From: Tolypothrix sp. NIES-4075
GTDB taxonomy: Bacteria; Cyanobacteriota; Cyanobacteriia; Cyanobacteriales; Nostocaceae
Direction: 5' to 3'
Length of the DNA: 64,000 nt
Assembly (NCBI RefSeq): GCF_002218085.1
Contig: NZ_BDUC01000002.1
Span: 496,001 to 560,000 of the forward strand
Part shown: positions 7,951-17,072 of the stretch, in pieces
Layout: every line of letters starts with the position of its first letter
Numbering within the stretch: position 1 is the first letter of the stretch
Program-made: the position numbers and the translations under genes
Notes under the pieces: generated by a model
Databases searched by the model: none
What the model was told of the DNA's origin: nothing
Seen by the model: the letters and a program-made list of their open reading frames with translations, nothing else

Positions 7951-10809
7951 TTAGTATGATGAATCATTACCACAAGTTAAAGGCAACAATAAGCGGCTGA
8001 CTACTCGATTATCTGGTAATTGATAAATTTGCAATTCTCCGCCTAGTTTTTGCATGAGGTTTTGGCAAATCAGTAGGTGCAAACCTGGTGGTTGATTGAG
8101 GTTTGAGAAAGCAAGCAAATCTTTGGGTGTATCTGGGTGTAGTTCTTGAAGTAGCTGTGCGTCAATGATGCCATTATCTGTAATTGATACTTCTAAGAAG
8201 CGCTCATCTAAACGGCGACACCAGATATCAATTCTGCCACCGCTTGGAGAACGATGACATGCTCCTAGTAACAATTCATGCAGAATTAATTCTATTTTCA
8301 CGATGTCGCCAGCGATCGCTATTGTAGTTTTTCCTGTAGGCTGAACTAAACCGCTTTGTTCTGACTCTTGAATGCCAATTGATTGCCCTAAACCATGCAC
8401 GCTTACCCACAGCCTTTGCTGTTTAATTAAATTATCAATTCGTTCGAGCGATCGCTTGAACAAACTAGCTATTGGCATTGTTTCACAGCTAAAAACCAAC
8501 TGCCACTGCTCCAGCTTTAACAGTCCTGTCATCGAAGCGGTTGTATGATCTAATTGCCGCAGCAGTTGCTGACAACGCATTTGAGCCAGTTCAGTCGCAG
8601 GAACGCCCAAATCATGAATTTGACCGAGTAACAAAGTTGTTGTTCTTTGAATGTCTTCTAAACGACGATGTTTGTACCAATTGAGTTGTTGTAATTCCTC
8701 TGTTGTCGATTCAAGACTTTGAGTGATTTGCAACCATCGCCGCGACCAAGCTAGTTGACAAAATAAACTTTCTGTGGTACAAAGACTTTGTTCTGACCAG
8801 CGCCGTTCTGAATTGTCAGCCATCAACACTACACCTGTAGGTTGATAATCAGGATTGGTACGTAATGCCATCACCAAAATTTGACCGATGTCAGTACCAT
8901 TCAACCATTTCTTGGTATCAGGTGGTAAATCGTTCACGCTCAGAGTCAATAGACCATCTGTAGCAAGCGACCATTGAATCAAAACTTCTGTTTGAATCGG
9001 GACAAGTGTATCAAGAGCGATCGCAAACCGATTATTGGCAATTACTCCCGGTATAATTTCTGCTACACGCTGACCGGGCGACCAAGATAATAGTATCGCC
9101 AAAGGACAGCCGATAAGAGATGCGATTTGTTGTAGTGCTGTACGTTCTAAATGCTTTTCTTCTACTTCGGCTGTGGTGTATGCCTGTTCCGTAATCCGAA
9201 AACATTGCTGAAAGGTTTGTAAAAGTTGTTGCAGTTGCTGGGTATTTGCCTGTAACTGCCACTGACGGACAATCACACCAATTTGTTGAGCGACAATTTG
9301 CAAAAGCTCTTTTTCTAAAGTTGTCCAAGCGCGGTTAGTTTCGTGAGCAATTATTAAAAGCGTTTCTGGTGCATGTCTGGCAGCACAGTTACTAATTAAA
9401 AGCGATCGCACGCCATTTTCCAGCAACAGAGAACGCCAGTTAAAAAACCGCAAATCTTCCTCAAAGTTTTCTATCCCCACCGCAACTGTAGCACGTTGCA
9501 AAAGCTGTGAATCAACTTCTTTGAGAGCATCAAGAGTAAATGTCAAACATCGGCGATTAACAAGCTGGCTTTGGTAAATAAATTGATAATTATTTTGGTC
9601 TGGGTTGTACTGTAAAAGTAAAAACCAAGTTGCCCCTAAGCGCTGCAAAACTTTTGCGGCACAGTTGCGTAAAATTTCTTCCAGATCGCGATCGCTATAA
9701 ATAGCTTGGGCAACTTGGCTAGTTAGCTGAGAATCAAGTTGAACTTGATTGATAGTACTTTCCATACTTTCAGTAGGAGCAACTAGAGAAATTAACCCAG
9801 CAGCACTTTTAAGGAAATTTGTCTCAGCTTCAGTCCAAATTCGCGCTTCATTCGCTTCCACCGCCAAAAAGCCAAGCAAATCTTTTTGCCAGATGATGGG
9901 AGCCGCTAAAAGCGATCGCACTCGCAGCCGTTGTAGCAACTTTCCGGTAAAATTACTTTTGAGAGAACTACGCGCCTCACCAATCGAGACAATTTGATTG
10001 ACCGATAAAGCGTAGTAAAAATCGCTAAACTCCTGTACCGTAATTCCCGAAGGTTGCTGATTGTTAGTATGGTTAATACTCTTTGATTGATTGCTCACCC
10101 GTCGCCAAAAGTAGCGTCCTTCTCGCTCAAACCAGTAAATATTGGTGCGGCTAGGAGAGACAAATTGATGAGTCGCTTGCACTACTGCTTCTAACCTTGG
10201 CTCTAAGTTATTTAAAGTTTGCACTCGCTCCAACAATTTAATCAAAGGCTCCTCCAGACGCTTAATTTGCTGATGCTGCAAATTAATCTCACTTTGATAC
10301 AGTTCCGCTCCCAGTTCGCTTAAAACTATTGATAGCTTTGCTTTGTCTTCCCTCCCCAGCAAGTAACCCCAACGTTCTGAACCCAGCAACACCACACCCA
10401 AACAACGGTCTTTATAACGAATTGGCAAAAAAATAGTTCCTTGAATGTTGTATTTTCTTGCTAATTCCTGCCATTCCTCCGCTCTATTTTCCGCTCGCAA
10501 ATCGGCTACAGCCAACGCACGCTGTTCAATTACTACTTGCTCTGATAAATCTCCGGGACCGAGAACCACGCGCTGTTGTAAAACAGTGGTGTCATTACCT
10601 GGCGTGAAGCCTCCTTTACCAAACAATATATGATTAAGTCTGTCGTAAAGAGCAATCCAAATCAATTTCAAGTCAAACTGCTCTTTTATATAAGAAATAG
10701 TAGTTTCAATCAGAACATCAACATTATCTTCTTCCCTAAGGCTTTGGAGGACGCGACCCAAGGAAAAAATTTGTGATTCGGCAGCTATAGGTTTTTGGTT
10801 CTGCGCCAT
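7951..10809 (-). CDS. Multi-GAF sensor protein with degenerate histidine-kinase-like C-terminus
   Basis: A 952-residue soluble protein. Its first 690 or so residues look like a chain of GAF domains, at roughly 28-170, 200-335, 375-510 and 545-690. The region 730-945 resembles a kinase core, but the motifs are eroded. The N-box position reads HELLLGACH, with no Asn, the G1 box reads ITDNGII rather than DxGxG, and the G2 box reads PPGLHL. A histidine in GQIHDLGVPA sits where a phospho-acceptor could be, but its surroundings do not match HisKA. It may therefore be a sensor scaffold that binds a partner rather than an active kinase. It is divergent from pyrD, and no response regulator is adjacent. 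Confidence 0.7.
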   Translation of the reverse strand: MAQNQKPIAAESQIFSLGRVLQSLREEDNVDVLIETTISYIKEQFDLKLIWIALYDRLNHILFGKGGFTPGNDTTVLQQRVVLGPGDLSEQVVIEQRALAVADLRAENRAEEWQELARKYNIQGTIFLPIRYKDRCLGVVLLGSERWGYLLGREDKAKLSIVLSELGAELYQSEINLQHQQIKRLEEPLIKLLERVQTLNNLEPRLEAVVQATHQFVSPSRTNIYWFEREGRYFWRRVSNQSKSINHTNNQQPSGITVQEFSDFYYALSVNQIVSIGEARSSLKSNFTGKLLQRLRVRSLLAAPIIWQKDLLGFLAVEANEARIWTEAETNFLKSAAGLISLVAPTESMESTINQVQLDSQLTSQVAQAIYSDRDLEEILRNCAAKVLQRLGATWFLLLQYNPDQNNYQFIYQSQLVNRRCLTFTLDALKEVDSQLLQRATVAVGIENFEEDLRFFNWRSLLLENGVRSLLISNCAARHAPETLLIIAHETNRAWTTLEKELLQIVAQQIGVIVRQWQLQANTQQLQQLLQTFQQCFRITEQAYTTAEVEEKHLERTALQQIASLIGCPLAILLSWSPGQRVAEIIPGVIANNRFAIALDTLVPIQTEVLIQWSLATDGLLTLSVNDLPPDTKKWLNGTDIGQILVMALRTNPDYQPTGVVLMADNSERRWSEQSLCTTESLFCQLAWSRRWLQITQSLESTTEELQQLNWYKHRRLEDIQRTTTLLLGQIHDLGVPATELAQMRCQQLLRQLDHTTASMTGLLKLEQWQLVFSCETMPIASLFKRSLERIDNLIKQQRLWVSVHGLGQSIGIQESEQSGLVQPTGKTTIAIAGDIVKIELILHELLLGACHRSPSGGRIDIWCRRLDERFLEVSITDNGIIDAQLLQELHPDTPKDLLAFSNLNQPPGLHLLICQNLMQKLGGELQIYQLPDNRVVSRLLLPLTCGNDSSY

Positions 10810-10999
10810 CTAAATTATCAGTCAACATAGCTTGTAATATATAGGATGCCCAGAAAAGCACCCAGATTAATATTGCAAATATAGCGGGTTGCACTTTGTG
10901 TTATGGGAAATTAAAGTAATTCTCGTTATTATAAAGTGGTAAAATTTTGATAAACTCAAAATATCCGGGTTTAACAGATAAAAAAGCAGGCTGTTGTAT

Positions 11000-11023
11000 G
11001 TTAATCCCTATCGGGGATTGAAA
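11000..11023 (+). repeat. CRISPR-repeat-like hairpin at the pyrD start
   Basis: The segment contains AATCCCTATCGGGGATTGAA: an AATCCC/GGGATT stem followed by the ATTGAAA tail seen at the 3' end of many cyanobacterial CRISPR repeats. Only one copy exists here, with no spacer array. It ends at the ATG of pyrD and covers the place where a ribosome-binding site would be. Confidence 0.5.
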
Positions 11024-12165
11024 TGGATATTTATCAAGTTGCTATTCGACCTCTTTTATTTAATCTGTTAAAAACAGATCCAGAGCAGTTACACTCCACA
11101 ACGATTCGGAGTTTAAAATGGCTGTCGCAAACAAGCAATAATCCACCCGCTAGTTGGATAAATCGTTGCTTGCAGCAATCTTTGTGTCTTCACGATGCAC
11201 GTTTAGAACAAAATCTATTTGGGCTAAATTTCCCAAATCCTCTGGGGTTAGCTGCTGGATTTGATAAGGATGGGGTTGCTGCTCCTATTTGGTCGAGTTT
11301 GGGTTTTGGCTTTGCTGAATTAGGAACTGTCACTTACCACCCACAACCAGGAAATCCCCGTCCCCGTTTGTTTCGTTTGCCGTTGGATAAAGCCGCTCTT
11401 AACCGCATGGGTTTTAATAATAGTGGTGCGGCAGCGATCGCAAAACTTTTGTCAGAAAGCCAGCAAAGTTTAATCTCAATACCAATAGGTGTAAATTTGG
11501 GTAAATCTAAGGTGACACCCTTAGAAGAAGCTGCATGTGATTATCTCAACAGTTTTCGCTTACTTAAGAATTGTGGAGATTATTTTGTCGTTAATGTGTC
11601 TTCGCCGAATACGCCAGGGTTGCGATCGCTTCAAGATGCCGCTATGCTTAGTTCTATCTTGGATCTCTTGCAAAAAGAAAATACTGCACAAAAACCGATT
11701 TTTGTCAAGATAGCACCAGATTTAGAATGGGAAGCGATCGCTGACATAATTTCCCTTTCCCAGACATACCAGCTGGCGGGGATTATTGCCACTAATACCA
11801 CCATCCGGCGCGATCAACTGAAAACGCAGGTTATTCAGCAAACCGGCAAACCTGTACTAGAAGAAGCTGGTGGAATTAGTGGTGCCCCATTAGGCGATCG
11901 CTCCACAGAAATAATTCGGTTTATTGCCGCGCAAACCCAAGGGAAAATGCCGATAATCGGCGTTGGCGGCATCTTTTCCCCAGAAGACGCTTGGGAAAAA
12001 ATTATTGCTGGCGCTAGTCTCATCCAAGTTTACACAGGCTGGATTTACGAAGGTCCCTTTATGGTACGCCGTATTCTTCAAGGCTTGCTTTCCAAATTAG
12101 AACAAAACGGACTAAATTCCATCTCCGAAGCCGTAGGAAAAGAGGGGTTAGGGGCTAGAAAGTAA
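11023..12165 (+). CDS. pyrD: Dihydroorotate dehydrogenase (quinone), class 2
   Basis: A 380-residue flavoprotein oxidising dihydroorotate to orotate in pyrimidine synthesis and passing electrons to membrane quinone. Class 2 features are present: an N-terminal amphipathic helix extension (YQVAIRPLLFNLLKTDPE), FMN-binding NPLGLAAGFDKDG, and NRMGFNNSG. The catalytic base is a serine, S194 in NVSSPNTPGLRSL; class 1 enzymes use Cys there. GVGGI near the end contacts the phosphate. The last 10 or so residues (GKEGLGARK) are translated from a ggggttaggggctag tandem repeat and are probably not ancestral. The start overlaps a hairpin that could affect translation. Confidence 0.96.
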   Translation: MDIYQVAIRPLLFNLLKTDPEQLHSTTIRSLKWLSQTSNNPPASWINRCLQQSLCLHDARLEQNLFGLNFPNPLGLAAGFDKDGVAAPIWSSLGFGFAELGTVTYHPQPGNPRPRLFRLPLDKAALNRMGFNNSGAAAIAKLLSESQQSLISIPIGVNLGKSKVTPLEEAACDYLNSFRLLKNCGDYFVVNVSSPNTPGLRSLQDAAMLSSILDLLQKENTAQKPIFVKIAPDLEWEAIADIISLSQTYQLAGIIATNTTIRRDQLKTQVIQQTGKPVLEEAGGISGAPLGDRSTEIIRFIAAQTQGKMPIIGVGGIFSPEDAWEKIIAGASLIQVYTGWIYEGPFMVRRILQGLLSKLEQNGLNSISEAVGKEGLGARK

Positions 12166-12195
12166 AAATTACTTTTGCCTTTTAATTATTAAATT

Positions 12196-12244
12196 GTAAC
12201 TTATTACTAGACCCCAGCCCCTAGCCCCTACTCCCTACTCCCTT
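12196..12244. repeat. Short tandem repeats (ccccagccccta type)
   Basis: CCCCAGCCCCTAGCCCCTACTCC array between pyrD and the convergent membrane-protein gene. The complementary ggggttagggg stretch lies at the end of pyrD. The array also supplies the C-terminal GSRE of the next gene. Confidence 0.8.
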
Positions 12245-12959
12245 CTTGCTCTAAAGGGAAAAACTCCTTATTTGTCCGGGAAAAACTCCAAGCAATCCCA
12301 TCAGGATCTCTGCTGCGACTCCACTCAGAAAAATCTGGATCGTTTCGTCGTTTATATACCGTGCTGGAATAAACATTTAGCCGTTTAGCCAGTTCCGATT
12401 GGATGAGAGAGCCAAAAACCAATTGTTTTTCCAAAGGTTTTTTCACTTCCTCTGTAGTTGTTTGTGTTAATGATTCAGGTTCTACTTTTTCCTTTTGTAC
12501 CTCAGGTAACGGTGCTGCCAGTAATTGTGCATTAATGGCAACAGGTAAAGATGCAAGTTCTTTAATTGGCTCACTACTGTCAAGTATGCTGCCGAGAATG
12601 CTACCAGTGATGAAATGATAGACCGGACTGCTGTCTTCATTCAGGATGCTAGCGCCAAATTCGGTGGCTTTAGTATCTAGATAACGTTTTGCCTTTTGCC
12701 CAGAAAAATTGCCCTTCATAGCCAAATCCATTGGCGTAATTCTGCCCTGGCTTTCCCGAATCATTTTATTGAAAATCGGGTTAACTTCTTGACACCACTT
12801 TTGCCATTTATAGCGCTGCCAAAGATTAAAACCAGCTATCAGCAAAATAACACCCAGCAAAACTCGCCAGGTGGTAACCAGGAAAATAATTAAAAAAGAG
12901 ATTGGCAAAAGTAGAGCGAGAAAAGCCTTACCGCCGCTTTCTATAGATTTTTCACTCAT
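12228..12959 (-). CDS. Membrane protein of unknown function with HTH-like C-terminus
   Basis: 243 residues. Residues 10-45 form one or two hydrophobic helices (FLALLLPISFLIIFLVTTW and LLGVILLIAGF). A basic stretch and a charged middle region follow, rich in Glu, Lys and Thr (about 150-175). The last 60 residues (LIQSELAKRLNVYSSTVYKR) look like a helix-turn-helix, with ELAKRL as first helix and SSTVYKRR as recognition helix. I do not recognise a named family. A membrane-anchored DNA-binding protein is possible but speculative. The last residues GSRE are encoded by repeat DNA. It is transcribed in the same direction as the upstream RDD/pentapeptide gene, about 190 bases away. Confidence 0.7.
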   Translation of the reverse strand: MSEKSIESGGKAFLALLLPISFLIIFLVTTWRVLLGVILLIAGFNLWQRYKWQKWCQEVNPIFNKMIRESQGRITPMDLAMKGNFSGQKAKRYLDTKATEFGASILNEDSSPVYHFITGSILGSILDSSEPIKELASLPVAINAQLLAAPLPEVQKEKVEPESLTQTTTEEVKKPLEKQLVFGSLIQSELAKRLNVYSSTVYKRRNDPDFSEWSRSRDPDGIAWSFSRTNKEFFPLEQEGSRE

Positions 12960-13057
12960 GCCGATTATTGCCCAGTGACTTTTTGGGAAATAATATTATC
13001 TTGGCAAAAATCGGCACGTTTGTTTGTAGTATTTGGCAAAATGTAGCAAATTTGCCG

Positions 13058-13150
13058 GCAGAGGGGGCAGGGGGACAGAGAAACAAGGAGACAAAAAGAA
13101 TAATTCTTCTTTCTCCCCATCCCCCCATCCCCCCCTCTCCCCCACTCCCC
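13058..13150. repeat. Short tandem repeats (gggggacag / ccccatcccc types)
   Basis: GGGGGCAGGGGGACAG, then CCCCATCCCCCCATCC-like units, fill the gap downstream of the RDD/pentapeptide gene. Translations of all frames here are low-complexity shadows. Confidence 0.85.
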
Positions 13151-15283
13151 CTAAGGGCAACGAGGATGAATGCCACCTTGAGTACAAATATAAGCCAGTT
13201 GCTTGGGATCTAAATTTTTGACTTGAGTAAAATCAACTCCCTGTACCACAGCAGATTGTGCGCCCATTGCTGGCGTTTGCACAAATTGATCTGCCGGATC
13301 TTGTTTGCTAGGAGCAAGAATTGCCCCCTGAAAATCAGCGCCAGTCAAATTTGCTCCCCGTAAATCTGCAAGGCTCAAGTCGGCATTTCGCAAATTAGTA
13401 TTAGACATCTGAGCCGATCGCAATATAGCACCAGTCAGGCGAGTCGCACTTAAGTTAGCATCGCTCAGATTGGCGCGATCCAAATAAGCTCCTGATAAAT
13501 CCGATCCTTGCCAATTAGTTTTAGTTAAATTGGCAAAAGATAATTGCGTGCCGATCGCAATCACCCGACTGAGACTAGCAGCATACAAATTCGCTTCGTT
13601 TAATTTCGCTTCGCCCAAATCAGCCCCAGTCAAGCTAGCATTTTCCAAAACTGCACCCCGCAGATCCGCTCCCACTAACTGAGCGCTGCCAAGTTTAGCA
13701 CCAACCAAACGCGCATTGGATAAATTAGCTCTATTGAGAGTAGCACGTCTCAAATCAGTACCAATCATCAAAACGCGGCTGAGATTAGCATCGGTAAGAT
13801 TGGCTTGTTTGATTTGAGCGCCACTTAAATCAGCAATTGAATCGTCGTATGTATCCCAACGTCCATCTTCACCTGCACCCCGGAAACGACTACTTTTAAA
13901 ACTCGCAGAATTCAGATTTGCGAATTTGAAATTAATTCCTGATAAATCAACATTGTTTAATACCAAGTTGAAGTTGGAACTATTCCCAGTGCTGCTTTGT
14001 CCCAATTGAGTGCGACTCAGATCGAGGCTGTTGATTCGACTGCTGTAGACAGCTAAAATTTTGTTAATCGCTCGCTGATTGATATGTAACTTTGTTTGTC
14101 GCATTTCTCCATCTTGGGGTGAGTTGCTGTTAGTATTGATCTCACCAGCAAGAAACTGATTCATGCGTTTTAAATCGGGGATGGCTTCCGGACCAATATT
14201 TACCAACGCTTGTTGAATCGTATCAAGTAAAATGGGATTGGTTTCTTTAGCTAACAGACTCACCAAAAATTCCATCGCCTGCGGGTTATTTAGAGTACCC
14301 ATTGCCAAAATTGCACTTCGGCGTTCTTCATCGGTAGCGGTGGAGTTGGGAATTAACTGTTTTTCGAGTGCGAGAAACTGTTGTCTTTTTCCTTGATCGG
14401 CTTCGCGCTTGGTTTCCTGAGTTTGGATGTAAACTTGAGTGGCTACTAAAGTTCCTAACACGGCAACCATGCTCAGAAGTGCTACCCCAAACAAAGGCAG
14501 ACTGGGGTTTTGCCGCATCCGTCCCCAGAGGTTAAGCCGATCGACATATTCTAAGGCGATCGCTTGTTCTGAATCTTGTGTCAAGCTAGCCCGATCGCTA
14601 CTCGGTAACACCGGGGGGGTAAACGGGCGATTAGCATCTATGGTGTAAGTACCCGCCAAGCGATCGTGTAGTGCCCGCCTAGGCTCGTGCTTCGAGGGTA
14701 AACCCATCCCTTCTGCCAACCAGAGCAAAGCAATTAATCCCGTAAAAGCACTTAAATTAGGAAATAAGAAGCTGTATCTCCATACCAGATAAGCTACGGA
14801 CATGGGCACAGTCCAACGACCAATTCCTTCTCGCACCAAAACAGCCGCGAAACCGGGAGGTGCGCCTTTGTCGTTCACAACCCGAACCCCAAACCAACGT
14901 TTGGGAATGGTGCTACCAGTTTTAGCCAGTAAATATAATTGCCAGCCAGATACTGTCAGGGGGGCTAACAAAGCTACTGTCCACAAAAAATTAGTGGGCC
15001 ATGCTACATTTCGCGTACCGTAACTTATAGGTAGAGCCAAAGGTTGAGCGATCGCTCTTTCGGTGACTACAAGCACCGGGTTAAGTGGTACTCGGTCTAG
15101 ATCGCTTCGAGAATTCGCGTATACACCCATACCGAAGGGAATCAACCCACTGGTAACTACCAATGTAATTTCAGCTACCCAAGCGGCAATACGCTTAGTT
15201 CCCAAGGGTAGAAAATTCGATTTTTCCGGTTCTTTTGAGCTGCTGGTTTGATGATTGCTTCTCCTCACACTTGGAATCGCCAT
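13151..15283 (-). CDS. RDD-domain and pentapeptide-repeat membrane protein
   Basis: 710 residues with three recognisable parts. Residues about 25-220 hold several hydrophobic helices and the RDD-like stretch PKRWFGVRVV, typical of RDD membrane proteins. After another membrane helix near 265-290 comes a HEAT-like segment (about 300-375: RRSAILAMGTLNNPQAMEFL). Residues about 435-680 are A(D/N)Lxx pentapeptide repeats (ADLSGAQIKQANLTDANLS and many more), which build a right-handed square helix. Such proteins are abundant in cyanobacteria, and most have no defined role. The pentapeptide part probably faces the cytoplasm as a protein-binding surface, which is inference. Length and start look complete. 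Confidence 0.85.
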   Translation of the reverse strand: MAIPSVRRSNHQTSSSKEPEKSNFLPLGTKRIAAWVAEITLVVTSGLIPFGMGVYANSRSDLDRVPLNPVLVVTERAIAQPLALPISYGTRNVAWPTNFLWTVALLAPLTVSGWQLYLLAKTGSTIPKRWFGVRVVNDKGAPPGFAAVLVREGIGRWTVPMSVAYLVWRYSFLFPNLSAFTGLIALLWLAEGMGLPSKHEPRRALHDRLAGTYTIDANRPFTPPVLPSSDRASLTQDSEQAIALEYVDRLNLWGRMRQNPSLPLFGVALLSMVAVLGTLVATQVYIQTQETKREADQGKRQQFLALEKQLIPNSTATDEERRSAILAMGTLNNPQAMEFLVSLLAKETNPILLDTIQQALVNIGPEAIPDLKRMNQFLAGEINTNSNSPQDGEMRQTKLHINQRAINKILAVYSSRINSLDLSRTQLGQSSTGNSSNFNLVLNNVDLSGINFKFANLNSASFKSSRFRGAGEDGRWDTYDDSIADLSGAQIKQANLTDANLSRVLMIGTDLRRATLNRANLSNARLVGAKLGSAQLVGADLRGAVLENASLTGADLGEAKLNEANLYAASLSRVIAIGTQLSFANLTKTNWQGSDLSGAYLDRANLSDANLSATRLTGAILRSAQMSNTNLRNADLSLADLRGANLTGADFQGAILAPSKQDPADQFVQTPAMGAQSAVVQGVDFTQVKNLDPKQLAYICTQGGIHPRCP

Positions 15284-15341
15284 TACATAATTCCCTTTAA
15301 GTTTATTTCCACACCACTATCGATTATGGATGACAAAAATA

Positions 15342-15692
15342 CTATTGCTTGCGTTGAAAGCTACCGGACACAAAAAATTTGTATCCAAGATACACTAACC
15401 CTGCCAACACTGCCAGACTGACAACAGACGCAACTAGTTTGAAAACCGCTTGCAGCATCGCCAAACCCAATAAAACGCTTACGCCACCTACAACAAGTTT
15501 TCCCGTGACCGAAAGGTTTTTGAACCAGATTTTAAATCTCTCTAAGTGCGGCTTCCAGGCAAGAAAATTCAATTGAGATGTCTGTTTTTGTGCTTCTGGC
15601 TGCTCAACAACTACTTTAGGAGACGAGGAATTCATTTCTTCCTCTAGTTGTTGAAGGCGATGCTGCAAATCATCTTCTCTTTGAGGATTCAT
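15342..15692 (-). CDS. Small membrane protein of unknown function
   Basis: 116 residues. The N-terminus (MNPQREDDLQHRLQQLEEEM) is a short charged, coiled-coil-like helix. After a linker, residues 65-108 form two hydrophobic helices (LVVGGVSVLLGLAMLQAVF and VVSLAVLAGLVYLGYKFFV), and the end is basic. I do not recognise a family. It lies 58 bases upstream of the RDD/pentapeptide gene on the same strand, and co-transcription is possible. Confidence 0.65.
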   Translation of the reverse strand: MNPQREDDLQHRLQQLEEEMNSSSPKVVVEQPEAQKQTSQLNFLAWKPHLERFKIWFKNLSVTGKLVVGGVSVLLGLAMLQAVFKLVASVVSLAVLAGLVYLGYKFFVSGSFQRKQ

Positions 15693-16000
15693 AAACTTTT
15701 TACCTTAGCTAGGATACTTGTGAAATCACAGAATGATTGAAAATCACAACTGATTTTCTCATTCTGTGTATAAAATACCTTTCTCTTCAGGGAAAAATTA
15801 TGTTTTTTTGTTGTTAGTTTTTAGGCGATCGCGATCGCCATCACCGATCGCATTTACCTTCTTGAATCTTTAGTCATGTAGTGATTTATTTGGCAAAGAA
15901 AAAATTATACGCCACACTTAGAAACAAAAAATCAATTGCTAGTGTCTACCAACTCAAGCTATGTATATCAATATCGCTATCTAAATCGGGGCATTAGCAG
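15693..16000. other. Intergenic region between divergent genes
   Basis: 308 bases that must hold promoters for both flanking genes. Overlapping HIP1-type palindromes (GGCGATCGCGATCGCCATCACCGATCGC) lie near 15823-15850. No reading frame or RNA gene was recognised. Confidence 0.5.
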
Positions 16001-16438
16001 ATGAAGACGCTTAAGCTATTTACGGTTGTTCCCGCAGTATTGGCGATGAGTTTGGTTTTCACCAATGTTACTTTGGCTGAAGCACCACTTGTAGTAATTA
16101 AACCCAATTCCCAACCAGAACCACTGATTGTCAATGGCAAGTCAGGGGGAGAAAAAAAAAGCAATTGCGGTAACATTGCCGCTGCACCTAATCAAGTTAT
16201 CCAGATTACAGATCCACTACCTTACTTGCGATTAACAGTTGAAAGCGCTGGAAAGCCGACACTGCTGATTGACGGTCCAGGAGGGCGCTTCTGTGTTTTA
16301 GCGGATAGTTACTCTGGAGGTAAGCCAGAAATTTCAGGTTACTGGCAAAAAGGGAATTACTCAATATATGTCGGTGAGCTATCCCAACGACAGTATAACT
16401 ATAGCCTTTCATTTTCGCAACAAAGAAGTAGCCAATAG
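16001..16438 (+). CDS. Secreted protein of unknown function
   Basis: 145 residues with a clear signal peptide (MKTLKLFTVVPAVLAMSLVF, then TNVTLAEA with likely cleavage after ALA-like TLA/EA). The mature part has two cysteines (KSNCGNIA and GRFCVLAD), a GKPTLLIDGPGG turn, and a C-terminal GNYSIYVGELSQRQYNYSLSF beta-rich stretch. The pattern resembles small periplasmic beta-sandwich proteins that bind or decorate surfaces, but no family is recognised. Confidence 0.7.
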   Translation: MKTLKLFTVVPAVLAMSLVFTNVTLAEAPLVVIKPNSQPEPLIVNGKSGGEKKSNCGNIAAAPNQVIQITDPLPYLRLTVESAGKPTLLIDGPGGRFCVLADSYSGGKPEISGYWQKGNYSIYVGELSQRQYNYSLSFSQQRSSQ

Positions 16439-16487
16439 TCAAAAGTCTACTGAAGCCGATGCATGACTGTTGACTCTCGACCATTGA

Positions 16488-16859
16488 CTAATCTTCAATC
16501 GATTGGGCTGGCACTTCCACTGCGGTAACATCAATTGTCCCTTCTGGTGTGAAACGCCGAAAATGACCTTGTTGCACCAATAATTGCTCTCCACAGTTAG
16601 GACACTGCAACGGAGTATTATTTAACCCGCTAAATTGATACGCACAGACGGGACACTGGTCATTAACCAAGTTGCGTTGCAGCCACCAGCGAAACCCAAA
16701 GAAAGCTAAAACGGGTGCTAAGAATAGCAGCCCAAAAATAATTAGCAGCGAATTAACCAACCAGCCCAAGCCCAATGACCCCAGCAACCAGATAACTGCT
16801 ACTACAGTCAGCCAAGGGCGGAGATTTAAAAGATTTAACTGTAAGGATTTAAGGCTCAT
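16488..16859 (-). CDS. Membrane protein with C-terminal zinc ribbon
   Basis: 123 residues. One or two hydrophobic helices (about 15-58, LTVVAVIWLLGSLGLGWLV and LLIIFGLLFLAPVLAFFGF) are followed by a zinc ribbon with CPVC (about 76-79) and CPNCGEQLL (about 94-102). The tail is acidic. Zinc binding is inferred from the four Cys. The role is unknown. Cyanobacteria carry many such small membrane-anchored ribbons. Confidence 0.7.
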   Translation of the reverse strand: MSLKSLQLNLLNLRPWLTVVAVIWLLGSLGLGWLVNSLLIIFGLLFLAPVLAFFGFRWWLQRNLVNDQCPVCAYQFSGLNNTPLQCPNCGEQLLVQQGHFRRFTPEGTIDVTAVEVPAQSIED

Positions 16860-16937
16860 TTTTTAAATGTTGTCCTGCTCTCCTTCTAGGATAGCGAGTT
16901 TGCAACATAGTCAATGGTCAACAGTTAATAGTCAATA

Positions 16938-17034
16938 TAGGACTTACGCTGTTAGACCTTTTGCTCCTCTTATTCCTCCGTGTACTCTGCGTCCTCAGCG
17001 CCTCGTTATTCCATGAAGGAGTGCGTAAGTCCTA
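16938..17034. mobile_element. MITE-like inverted-repeat element
   Basis: TAGGACTTACGC (16938-16949) and GCGTAAGTCCTA (17023-17034) are perfect 12-base inverted ends around a 73-base core that encodes nothing. TAGGACTTACGC-type ends are familiar from short mobile repeats in Nostocales. No target duplication was established. Confidence 0.65.
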
Positions 17035-17072
17035 CAATAGTCGAAAATCCAAAATTAATAGATCCTTGACTC

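Noticed and set aside
11000..11023. Possible CRISPR array
   Set aside because: Only one repeat-like unit is present and no spacers or cas genes follow.
12952..13221. Several 60-80-codon frames on both strands
   Set aside because: All are translations of the gggga/cccca tandem repeats.
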